Shown here in pieces: positions 42,644 to 50,361 of a stretch of DNA of 64,000 nucleotides. Numbering within the stretch: position 1 is the first letter of the stretch; every line of letters starts with the position of its first letter. The position numbers and the translations under genes were made by a program. The notes beneath the pieces were generated by a model. That model ran no database searches, was not told the DNA's origin, and saw only the letters and a program-made list of their open reading frames with translations. Origin of the DNA: Acinetobacter sp. ANC 4169 (GTDB taxonomy: Bacteria; Pseudomonadota; Gammaproteobacteria; Pseudomonadales; Moraxellaceae); the NCBI RefSeq assembly GCF_002135355.1, contig NZ_NEGE01000012.1, forward strand, positions 62,001 to 126,000. Reading direction: 5' to 3'.

Positions 42644-43480
42644 ATGTCCCCGGAAACTAAACCTAACACTTTAAATCAGCCCACTTATAACGCTTCTGGT
42701 CGGTCTTTTTCTGGTTGGTTGGGTGGTAAATCACAACTGGCACGTACCATTATCGAGATGATGCCCGAACATAAGCATTACTGCGAAGTGTTTGGCGGTG
42801 CAGGTTGGGTTTTATTTAAGAAATCAGCGTCCACACTTGAAACCATCAATGATGTGAATGGGGATTTAATTAATCTATACCGGGTTTTCAAATATCATCC
42901 TGAGGCACTAGAAAAGGAATTTGAAACTCAGCTGATCAGTCGTGATGAATTTGAACGCTTAAAAGCCGAGAAGAATTCATCATTGACCGACATTCAACGC
43001 GCAGCGCGTTTTTATTACTTGCTACGCACCTGCTTTGGGGCAAAAGTTGCCGAGCCGAATTTCTTTTCTCATGTAGAACGTCCACCATCTTTGAAACTGG
43101 GTGATGACTTAAAAACTGTTCTTTCAGCAATTCATCAACGTCTGCAAAAAGTAACTATTGAAAATCGCAACTATGATGTTTTGATTCAAAAAATGGATCG
43201 TGAGGACACCTTGTTCTATCTAGATCCACCGTACTACAACTGTGAAAAGTATTATGGCAAAGATATTTTTAGCCGTGATGATTTCATTAAATTGTGTGAG
43301 TTACTGAAAAATATTAAAGGTAAATTTATTTTAAGCCTGAATGATGTACCGGAAGTACGCGAGTTATTTGATGGCTTTTATTTTCACACCAAACAAATCC
43401 GTTGGTCATTAAACAGCAAAACCCATGATGAAAATAACGGAAAAGAGCTGATTATTACCAATTTTAAAATTCCTGATTAA
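42644..43480 (+). CDS. Phage DNA N6-adenine methyltransferase, Dam/D12 class
   Basis: A 278-aa D12-class methylase: SAM-binding FSGWLGGKSQLARTI and EVFGGAGWVLFKK, catalytic DPPYYNCEKYY. It probably modifies phage DNA against host restriction. It forms a cassette with com. Its stop codon lies inside late-promoter dyad 2. Confidence 0.9.
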   Translation: MSPETKPNTLNQPTYNASGRSFSGWLGGKSQLARTIIEMMPEHKHYCEVFGGAGWVLFKKSASTLETINDVNGDLINLYRVFKYHPEALEKEFETQLISRDEFERLKAEKNSSLTDIQRAARFYYLLRTCFGAKVAEPNFFSHVERPPSLKLGDDLKTVLSAIHQRLQKVTIENRNYDVLIQKMDREDTLFYLDPPYYNCEKYYGKDIFSRDDFIKLCELLKNIKGKFILSLNDVPEVRELFDGFYFHTKQIRWSLNSKTHDENNGKELIITNFKIPD

Positions 43481-43495
43481 GCGTTAAACAGGATT
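43471..43495 (+). promoter_or_regulatory. Late-promoter dyad 2, ahead of V
   Basis: TCCTGATTAAGCG then TTAAACAGGATT, identical to dyads 1 and 3 over 25 bp. It overlaps the end of dam and sits about 63 bp upstream of V, the P2 PV position. TTTAAAAT about 13 bases later may be the -10. Confidence 0.75.
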
Positions 43496-43524
43496 CCAAT
43501 CCTCGCACTTTAAAATCAAATTGC

Positions 43525-43553
43525 CCATGATTTCGGTCATGGGCAATTTACGT
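43525..43553 (+). other. Strong hairpin directly upstream of V
   Basis: AAATTGCCCATGA pairs with TCATGGGCAATTT around TTTCGG-like loop bases. It lies between the dyad and the V start codon, in the expected 5' UTR. There is no T run, so it is more likely an mRNA leader structure than a terminator. Confidence 0.6.
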
Positions 43554-43557
43554 TTGT

Positions 43558-44103
43558 ATGAGCATGACGAATCAACTTTCAAGACAATTTCAAAACCTTT
43601 CTAGCATTGGTACCGTGATCGCTATCGATGCTTCAGCATGGAAAATTCGCCTAAAAATTGATGAAAATGAAACGGACTGGATTCCCATTCCAACGATGGC
43701 TGCAGGTGTCGTCAAAGTTTGGCGATGCCCATCGTTAGGAGAGCAATATTCTGTCTCAGCCCAAGGTGGTGAACTCACCAGTGCAGTCCCCCAAATCAGC
43801 CTTTTCTCTGATGCATTCCCTCCCCCAAGTACCGATCCGAATGAAGTTTTTGTACAGATTGGGGAATATTTTTTAAGTGTCAATATTGAATCCGGAGAGG
43901 CCGTATTCAAATTAAATAAATGCACTTTTGATGTACAGGAAACAATCTTTACTGGCACCGTGCATGCCGAAAAAGCCATTTCATCGGCCGAAGATGTTTT
44001 AGCCCAAGCAATCAGTCTTCTGGATCACCCTCATGGCAATGTCATGAATGGACCAGGACAAACAACGCAGCCCATTCCAACTGGAGGTGCGACTAATGAT
44101 TAA
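43558..44103 (+). CDS. V: Baseplate spike protein, P2 gpV-like
   Basis: A 181-aa spike (P2 V is 211). The gpV OB fold is visible (IGTVIAIDASAWKIRLKID...TDWIPIPTMAAGVVKVWRCPSLGEQYSV), with the metal-site-type C-terminus HPHGNVMNG. It forms the membrane-piercing tip. Confidence 0.88.
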   Translation: MSMTNQLSRQFQNLSSIGTVIAIDASAWKIRLKIDENETDWIPIPTMAAGVVKVWRCPSLGEQYSVSAQGGELTSAVPQISLFSDAFPPPSTDPNEVFVQIGEYFLSVNIESGEAVFKLNKCTFDVQETIFTGTVHAEKAISSAEDVLAQAISLLDHPHGNVMNGPGQTTQPIPTGGATND

Positions 44104-44464
44104 AGGAATGTCACGGTACACAGGAAAAACCATTCGTGATGATGGACAATTGCCTGCCCACCTTGAGCAATCTCTACACGACATTTTAAGTACTTTAATC
44201 GGAACCCGTATATGCCGACGAAATTACGGTTCACTTTTACCGCATTTAATTGATCAGCCCTGCAATGACATCACCAAATTACAAATTATGAATGCCTCAG
44301 CTACAGCCATTATTCGCTTTGAACCACGACTTAAGATTAAGCAGGTTCAGGTCAGTAGTACTGATAGTCAGAATGGCTGGGATGTCACACTCATCGGCAC
44401 TTATTCGCAATATAACCAAGATCAAACTTTCAAACAGAGCTATACATTTGGAGCAGCTGCATGA
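44096..44464 (+). CDS. W: Baseplate protein, P2 gpW-like (gp25 family)
   Basis: A 122-aa protein of the T4 gp25-like family (P2 W is 115). Core pattern GTRICRRNYGSLLPHLIDQP. The ATG at 44096 has GGAGG nine bases upstream and overlaps the V stop; a longer open frame upstream is not needed. The next gene overlaps its stop by four bases. Confidence 0.9.
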   Translation: MIKGMSRYTGKTIRDDGQLPAHLEQSLHDILSTLIGTRICRRNYGSLLPHLIDQPCNDITKLQIMNASATAIIRFEPRLKIKQVQVSSTDSQNGWDVTLIGTYSQYNQDQTFKQSYTFGAAA

Positions 44465-45360
44465 GCACCATGAACCGTGTTGATTTATCCTCATTACCTT
44501 TTCCAGATGTTCTTCAGCAGTTAGATTTTGAAGCAGAGCTTTTAACATGTAAGCAGGAGTTAATTTCAAGAGATCCAGAACTTAGCGATGCCCTTAATTT
44601 TGAGAGTGAACCTTTGGTTAAGCTATTGGAAACCTTTGCCTATCGCTTCCTTTTAAAAACTGGTCAAATGAATGCTACGGCAAAAGCATTGATGTTGGCC
44701 TATGCCACCAAATCTGATTTAGACCATCTGGCTGCCAACCGTGATGTATATCGAAAAACCATCATTCCTGCTCAGCCCAATGCCATTCCCCCGATTGAAG
44801 CGGTGATGGAGTCAGATGAGGATTTACGTCGACGGGTGCATTTACAGCCTGAAAGCATGTCTGCAGGTTCAGTCGGTGCTTATCAGTTTTGGGGTTTAAG
44901 TGCACATGGGCATGTCAAAGATATTTCTGTCGAAACCCCTAAAGAAGGTCATGTCAATATTTGGGTACAAAGCCATATTGATGCGATTGCCCCACAAACT
45001 TTACTTGATCGGGTCGATGAGAGTTTAGATCCAGATACCCGACGGCCATTTACCGACCAGGTTCATGTCAAAGCTGCGACGGTGGAAGAATGGCAACTCA
45101 ATGCGACCTTGGTCCTTTTTCCTGGTCCCGACTCTGCCGTGGTCAAAGCTGCTGCTGAAGCGGATGTAAATTTATACATCGAAAAAATTTCTTCATTGGG
45201 CTATGACGTGACGCGGAGCGGATTATTTCGATCCTTGCACCAGGGTGGTGTTCAAAATGTCATTTTAAATAGCCCAGCATCCGATATTGTCCTACCAAAG
45301 AGCCGTTATTCAAAATGCACGGCTATTAATATCAATATCGTGGAGTTTACAGATGTCTAA
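44461..45360 (+). CDS. J: Baseplate assembly protein, P2 gpJ-like
   Basis: A 299-aa protein (P2 J is 302). Typical blocks: LSSLPFPDVLQQLDFEAELL, ATKSDLDHLAANRDVYRK, ESDEDLRRRVHLQPESMSAGSVGAYQFWGLSAHGHVKDISVETP. It forms the baseplate edge. Confidence 0.93.
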   Translation: MSTMNRVDLSSLPFPDVLQQLDFEAELLTCKQELISRDPELSDALNFESEPLVKLLETFAYRFLLKTGQMNATAKALMLAYATKSDLDHLAANRDVYRKTIIPAQPNAIPPIEAVMESDEDLRRRVHLQPESMSAGSVGAYQFWGLSAHGHVKDISVETPKEGHVNIWVQSHIDAIAPQTLLDRVDESLDPDTRRPFTDQVHVKAATVEEWQLNATLVLFPGPDSAVVKAAAEADVNLYIEKISSLGYDVTRSGLFRSLHQGGVQNVILNSPASDIVLPKSRYSKCTAININIVEFTDV

Positions 45361-46657
45361 TCTTCTCCCTCGAAATGCCACAAAACTAGAAAAAAATATC
45401 GAGCAGCTTGGTGAAAAAATTTCCCTCATTCCAGTCCCTTTTGTGGATTTACATAGTATCGATCGTTGTCCTGTACCTCATTTGCCTTGGCTTGCGTGGG
45501 AACACCGGGTTGAATATTGGCAGCCCGATTGGAACGAACAAGACAAGCGAAATGCCATCCGTGAAAGCGAGTCTTTTAATGCTGGGCGCGGCACACGATC
45601 ATCCATCTCCAGCCTCCTCAGTACCGTCGTCGACAATTATCAACTAAAAGCATGGTATGAATTTAATCCACCACAAAAGCCATTTACTTTTGTGGTCATT
45701 CTTAGCCCTCAATATCTGCTTTCAATTGAACAGTTATTACAAGTTCATACCGCCATTGATGCGACCAAATCCGTCCGAGATAACTATTCCATTTCAGCCA
45801 AAGTAAAAACAGTCTGTGATTTTTACCTTACAGGTTCGGTCACCTCTGGTACAAAAGTATATTTAAGTACTTATTCAGATCCCTTTTTTTGGATTGTAGA
45901 CAACTCTATTCAGTTCAATGGCGCAGGTACAGCTACATTTACAGCAACATCATCTGATAGTTTTAATATTTATAACAGCCATGCCGATTTAAATTTAATT
46001 GAAGCAATTATTCGATCATTAAGTGATGCCGATATGCAGCAATGGCAAGCTGTAAAAGATGCAATTCAACAGTTGACTAGAGTAACTACTTGGACATTGG
46101 ACAATCCAAATAGCCAGATTAAATATACCCCACCACCCCCTCCGTTTTCAGGCTATGCTTTCCGGTTACATGTTTCTCCATATTGGAACTCAGATGCCTA
46201 TTACCGTACAACACCTGAAGAAGTAATCAATGACTTCTATATCTATTTTGCTGAACAAAATGCAATAAGTACTGGGTCAAAGTTTGTATATTCAAATGCT
46301 TATATTGCACAACTTGGAGCCAATTCTTTTGAGATCCGTCATGGTGGATACTTAGTTGATTCGGGTGGGCAGCAATATAATAACTGTAATACGACTTCTA
46401 CGGGTTACTGTACTGCATACATTACTTCTAAACAGATTCCTGAAACAGTTCCAGAGGAACAAACTTTATCTTACAGTGCAATTACGCAAAAAATCATTTC
46501 AAACGTTTCATCATCTAACCAAGCAATTTCGCTACTTGCTGAAGCATATATTGAATCCGTGTCTAACAGTATTTTTAACTCAGATGAATCAAAACAGTTT
46601 GTAAAATTGTCCGATCTGCTCTCCCAATTTGAACTCAATAAAACTTTAGCTAATTAA
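45353..46657 (+). CDS. I: Tail protein, P2 gpI-like with long C-terminal extension
   Basis: A 434-aa protein; P2 I is only 176. The N-terminal 170 residues match gpI (LLPRNATKLEKNIEQLG, LPWLAWEHRVEYWQPDWNEQDKRNAIRESESFN). About 250 more residues (Tyr/Ser/Asn-rich, beta-like, with PPPPF) follow and have no recognised domain. The ATG at 45353 overlaps the J stop and has GGAG eight bases upstream. Confidence 0.88.
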   Translation: MSNLLPRNATKLEKNIEQLGEKISLIPVPFVDLHSIDRCPVPHLPWLAWEHRVEYWQPDWNEQDKRNAIRESESFNAGRGTRSSISSLLSTVVDNYQLKAWYEFNPPQKPFTFVVILSPQYLLSIEQLLQVHTAIDATKSVRDNYSISAKVKTVCDFYLTGSVTSGTKVYLSTYSDPFFWIVDNSIQFNGAGTATFTATSSDSFNIYNSHADLNLIEAIIRSLSDADMQQWQAVKDAIQQLTRVTTWTLDNPNSQIKYTPPPPPFSGYAFRLHVSPYWNSDAYYRTTPEEVINDFYIYFAEQNAISTGSKFVYSNAYIAQLGANSFEIRHGGYLVDSGGQQYNNCNTTSTGYCTAYITSKQIPETVPEEQTLSYSAITQKIISNVSSSNQAISLLAEAYIESVSNSIFNSDESKQFVKLSDLLSQFELNKTLAN

Positions 46658-46673
46658 CTTTAGGGAATCCCTT

Positions 46674-47576
46674 ATGACTGTAAAATATTACGTCACACTC
46701 ACCCAATATGGTGCAGAACTCGTTGCTGCAGCCCATGATCTGCAATCCATCACATTGACCCAGATGGTGATCGGTGATGCAAATGGTATACCGTACCAAC
46801 CCATTGACCATACGAACTTAACCCAGCTCGTTCATCAAACCGCTGCTATCGAAATTCGTGAAGTTAACGTTGAAAATAATATTGCTACTGTTTCAGCCAT
46901 TATCCCCGCCAATGTGGGTGGTTTTAATATTCATGAAATCGGCTTAAAAGATGCTTCAGGAAAACTGGTATATATCGGCAATTATCATGGGGCATACAAA
47001 CCAGTGATTGCAGAAGGTGGCGGTGGTGAACTTGAATTGGTGATCGACATTAAAGCCACTGCAGGTGCGCAAGCACTGATTGAAATCAACCCGATGATCA
47101 TTTCAGCAGATAAAGCATGGGTATTAGAAAAATTTAACGAGTTGATGGAAGCCATCAATAATAAAGAAGATGTAAAAGTCGGTGATCTGTTCATCACGAC
47201 TTTGACTTTTGCTGATTCTGATGCGGTTGCAGCACATAAAAATTTTGGTGTATGGGAACAATTCGGTGATGGTCAAGTTCTAGTCACGCAGGCTGCAATT
47301 ACAAATACTGATGCTCCTGCTTTCATGAAAACTATTGGCAGCTCTGGAGGGGAATATAAGCATCTACAAACTTTAGAAGAGCTTGTAGCTCATAAACATA
47401 AAGTTGAAGATTTGCGTTCAAATGGAGCAACCACAAGTGCAGACTACAACGATGTCTTGAAAGGCAGTATTCCCCCTAAAAACTTCACACTTGAAACAAC
47501 AGAAGTGGGTGGCGGTAAACCGTTCAATATTGTACAACCTTCCATCACAATTGCAGCTTGGTTGAGAATTGAATAA
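46674..47576 (+). CDS. H: Short tail fibre protein, P2 gpH N-terminal type
   Basis: A 300-aa protein with the gpH N-terminal tail-collar domain (YYVTLTQYGAELVAAAHDLQSITLTQMVIGDANG, IHEIGLKDASGKLVYIGNYHGAYKP). It is much shorter than P2 H (669 aa) and lacks the long repeat shaft. The C-terminus ends NIVQPSITIAAWLRIE, as in receptor-tip domains. No fibre chaperone (gpG-like) follows. Confidence 0.87.
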   Translation: MTVKYYVTLTQYGAELVAAAHDLQSITLTQMVIGDANGIPYQPIDHTNLTQLVHQTAAIEIREVNVENNIATVSAIIPANVGGFNIHEIGLKDASGKLVYIGNYHGAYKPVIAEGGGGELELVIDIKATAGAQALIEINPMIISADKAWVLEKFNELMEAINNKEDVKVGDLFITTLTFADSDAVAAHKNFGVWEQFGDGQVLVTQAAITNTDAPAFMKTIGSSGGEYKHLQTLEELVAHKHKVEDLRSNGATTSADYNDVLKGSIPPKNFTLETTEVGGGKPFNIVQPSITIAAWLRIE

Positions 47577-47589
47577 CTACTTTTTATAA

Positions 47590-47616
47590 AATCCTGATTA
47601 AGCGTTAAACAGGATT
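47590..47616 (+). promoter_or_regulatory. Late-promoter dyad 3, ahead of FI
   Basis: Identical to dyad 1 over 27 bp (AATCCTG...CAGGATT). It lies 72 bp upstream of FI, the P2 PF position. TATTAAAA about 12 bases after the dyad may be the -10. Confidence 0.75.
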
Positions 47617-47688
47617 TTGCTCATAGAATATTAAAAGTCCTCAATTCATTATGACTCTAAAAGCACAAACCCTTTTGGAGTCTAAACA

Positions 47689-48720
47689 ATGACTGAGTTT
47701 CACCACGGTATTACAGGCCGAGAAACAGCTTCAGGAAAAATCCCGATTCGCGATGCAGCCACTGCCGTTATTGCAATGCTTGCCTTCGCTGATGATGCAG
47801 ATGAAGACACCTTTCCGCTGGATACCCCTGTCCTGGTCACCTCAATTAATCGCGTTTTACCTAAAGCCGGTACAACTGGCAACCTGCGTAAAAACCTCGA
47901 AATTATTTCTCAAATTACCTCACCTACTTTGGTAGTGATCCGGGTTAATAATCCTTTGGGAGAAATTTTCGATCAATCTGCAGTGATTGGTACCACCAAT
48001 AACTTTGGTCTGCGTACAGGACTTCAAGCCTTACTGACAGTTAAATCAATCCTGGGAATTACTCCCAAAATTATTTGCGTTCCTGATGCAGAAACCATTG
48101 ATATTGCCAATACCATCGGCGCCATTTGCAAGAAGCTACGTGCCTATTCCTATATCACACCACGCGATGCTGCTGGTGCAGTTTTAGAATCGGCTGAAGC
48201 TGTGGTGAATTTCCGCAACATGCTTGCATTTCGTGAAGTTGAATTGATTTGGCCTGAATGGACCAGCGGCAATGTCTTCCTGGGCAGTAGTGATCCAGAT
48301 TTAGATTTTACTGAAATTTCACTTCAATCAATGGCCGTTGATCTGCTTCATACTTCACTGACTTATGATCTTTATCGTAATGGTGAGAAGTTAGAAACTA
48401 ATGAAACCATTACGGTTCCAGAACCGGGCAATACCACAGATGCTTTCATTAATTCTGTCAGAGATATTTTATCTTCCTATCCTGATATTAGCGTCTCTGG
48501 CGGTGGTGGAGGTATTGCCCATTTCTTCACCCCTGATTCCAATACCATTCGCGGTAATAAGGGTGACTTAGAAAAAGATACGATCCGTTTAGTATTGAAA
48601 CAGAATCCATCCCAAGAAAATGACCTGTTCCCTCTGCTTAGAGATCGCTATAGCGGACTGCCTTTTACGAGTCCTATAGAGCTTATCACTTTGGGCAAAA
48701 CCATGTATGAAGGAGTCTAA
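47689..48720 (+). CDS. FI: Tail sheath, N-terminal half, with a non-sheath C-terminal segment
   Basis: A 343-aa protein. Residues 1 to about 205 match the first half of P2 FI (FHHGITGRETASGKIPIRDAATAVIAMLAFADDADEDTFPL... through VNFRNMLAFREVELIWPEW). The last about 137 residues (VFLGSSDPD... to KTMYEGV) do not match the sheath; the P2 protein continues from WPDF directly into sequence found only in the next gene. The sheath is therefore split in two genes here. Confidence 0.85.
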   Translation: MTEFHHGITGRETASGKIPIRDAATAVIAMLAFADDADEDTFPLDTPVLVTSINRVLPKAGTTGNLRKNLEIISQITSPTLVVIRVNNPLGEIFDQSAVIGTTNNFGLRTGLQALLTVKSILGITPKIICVPDAETIDIANTIGAICKKLRAYSYITPRDAAGAVLESAEAVVNFRNMLAFREVELIWPEWTSGNVFLGSSDPDLDFTEISLQSMAVDLLHTSLTYDLYRNGEKLETNETITVPEPGNTTDAFINSVRDILSSYPDISVSGGGGGIAHFFTPDSNTIRGNKGDLEKDTIRLVLKQNPSQENDLFPLLRDRYSGLPFTSPIELITLGKTMYEGV

Positions 48721-48725
48721 GCCTG

Positions 48726-49349
48726 ATGACTTATAACTATGGAAAAGGCATTTTCACTGCTGCTGTAGCAGCTGCAGCATTACGTGCCGAAACTGACCAA
48801 AAAGTAGGATGGCATAAATCTCTATCCAATATTCCGGTAGCTGGTCCAACGGGGATCAGTCAACCCATTACCTGGGATTTAGAAGATCCTGACACCGATG
48901 CCGGCTATTTAAATAGCCACGACATCACCACCATGATTCAGCATCAAGGTTTTCGCTTTTGGGGCAACCGTAACTGTTCAGATGACATTCGCTTTTCCTT
49001 TGAAGTGGCGACACGTACAGCCCAGTTCTTATTGGACACCATTATTAATGGCTGTTTTCCTTTCGTAGACCAACCGCTGACCCCTTTTCTGGCCAAAGAT
49101 ATTATTGACTCGATTAATGCCAAGTTGCGTGAACATGTCGATGCCAAGCATTTGATTGGTGCATCGGTCTGGTACGACCCAGCTGAAAATTCAGTCGAGC
49201 AGTTATCGCAAGGACTGATGTGGATTGACTACGACTACACCCCTGTCCCTACGCTTGAAAACCTGGGATTAAACCAACGTATTACCGACCGTTATTTAGT
49301 TGACTTTGCTCAAATGATTAATGGCGCAAATACCACTGAAGGAATCTAA
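48726..49349 (+). CDS. FI: Tail sheath, C-terminal half
   Basis: A 207-aa protein. It matches the second half of P2 FI: GWHKSLSNIPVAGPTGISQPITWDLEDPDTDAGYLNS, HQGFRFWGNRNCSDD, INAKLREHVDAKHLIG and WIDYDYTPVPTLENLGLNQRITDRYL. It starts 5 bp after the first half, in another frame, with AAGGAG about eight bases upstream. It should assemble with the first half into the contractile sheath. Confidence 0.85.
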   Translation: MTYNYGKGIFTAAVAAAALRAETDQKVGWHKSLSNIPVAGPTGISQPITWDLEDPDTDAGYLNSHDITTMIQHQGFRFWGNRNCSDDIRFSFEVATRTAQFLLDTIINGCFPFVDQPLTPFLAKDIIDSINAKLREHVDAKHLIGASVWYDPAENSVEQLSQGLMWIDYDYTPVPTLENLGLNQRITDRYLVDFAQMINGANTTEGI

Positions 49350-49352
49350 GCC

Positions 49353-49859
49353 ATGCTTCCACGTACGCTCAAAAACTTTAATGTATTTGTAGATACACAC
49401 TCATGGGCTGGGGTCGCTGAAAGCGTCACCATTCCCAAAATTACCAAGAAAACGGAAGACTATCGTGGCGCAGGCATGATTGGTGATATTGCCTTGTCAA
49501 TGGGCTATGAAAAGCTTGAAGGTGAAGTTGTCTATGCCGGCTTTGATGTCAAACAGTACCGTCAGCTCGGTGTCTGCGGTACTTCAGATTTGCCAGTTCG
49601 TTATGTCGGAGTCTATGAGCGTCAAGACAATTGCACCACCCAAACAGTAGAAATCTATACCCGTGGCCAAGCCATCGAACTTGATCCTGGTGAATCCAAA
49701 AATGGTGAAAAGACAGAAATCAAAATGTCTTACAACTACACCTACTACCGTATGGAAGTAGATGGAGTCGTTGAAGTCGAACTGGATTTTGTCAATGGTA
49801 CCGAGATTTTTGGTTCAACCAATGTCGCTGAAGAAATCAAAAAATTGCTTGGTCTATAA
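49353..49859 (+). CDS. FII: Major tail tube protein, P2 gpFII-like
   Basis: A 168-aa protein (P2 FII is 172). Family pattern LPRTLKNFNVFVDTHSWAGVAESVTIPKITKKTEDYRGAGMIGD and YTYYRMEVDGVVEVELD. It forms the inner tail tube. Confidence 0.93.
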   Translation: MLPRTLKNFNVFVDTHSWAGVAESVTIPKITKKTEDYRGAGMIGDIALSMGYEKLEGEVVYAGFDVKQYRQLGVCGTSDLPVRYVGVYERQDNCTTQTVEIYTRGQAIELDPGESKNGEKTEIKMSYNYTYYRMEVDGVVEVELDFVNGTEIFGSTNVAEEIKKLLGL

Positions 49860-49900
49860 GACCAGGTATTTTCCCCTCCCATTTCTAATGAGTAATTTAC

Positions 49901-50227
49901 ATGACCACTGAAACACAACAGCAAAACCAAGAAGCGATTCAAGACCCGAACATGATCACGATCAATTTTGACGATGGTTTTAAACGTGGTGAACAGACCA
50001 TTACCGAAATTGTCATTCGCAAACCCAAAACCCGTGCCCTTCGTGGTTTAACGCTCGTCAACGTATTACAACTTGATGTGGACACCTTGGCCAAACTTGC
50101 CCCACGTATTACCACACCAACGATGTCTGAAAATGATGTTTATGACCTCAGTCCTTCTGACCTGACCAAACTCAGTAAGGAAGTGATTGGTTTTTTCGTG
50201 AAAACCGAGGAAGACGACTTCCAGTAA
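49901..50227 (+). CDS. E: Tail assembly chaperone gpE (zero-frame product)
   Basis: A 108-aa protein in the P2 E position. Slippery heptamer T-TTT-TTC lies at 50191-50197 in the correct frame phase, just upstream of the stop. It is thought to chaperone the tape measure during tail assembly. Confidence 0.85.
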   Translation: MTTETQQQNQEAIQDPNMITINFDDGFKRGEQTITEIVIRKPKTRALRGLTLVNVLQLDVDTLAKLAPRITTPTMSENDVYDLSPSDLTKLSKEVIGFFVKTEEDDFQ

Positions 50228-50361
50228 GCACTGATGATGTCATCGCAGATCTGGCCGTGGTATTCCATTGGACGCCGGCTGACTGTGATGATTATGAAAT
50301 TGATGAATTAATGGCTTGGCATGAACGTGCTCGAGCACGATGGGAAACAGATAGCAGATGA
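50197..50361 (+). CDS. E': gpE' extension, read by -1 frameshift from E
   Basis: The -1 frame after the heptamer is open from 50197 to the TGA at 50361 (54 residues). It carries the GpE-family motif DDVIADLAVVFHWTPADCDDYEIDELMAWHERARARWE. E plus E' would give a fusion of about 153 aa. The arrangement and the T-rich slippery site match P2. The TGA overlaps the ATG of the next gene. Confidence 0.85.
   Translation, partial: RENRGRRLPVSTDDVIADLAVVFHWTPADCDDYEIDELMAWHERARARWETDSR

Noticed and set aside
47689..49349. Sheath gene disrupted by an intron, intein or insertion sequence.
   Set aside because: No inverted repeats, target duplication, homing-nuclease motifs or intein Cys/HN ends; both halves have good translation signals.
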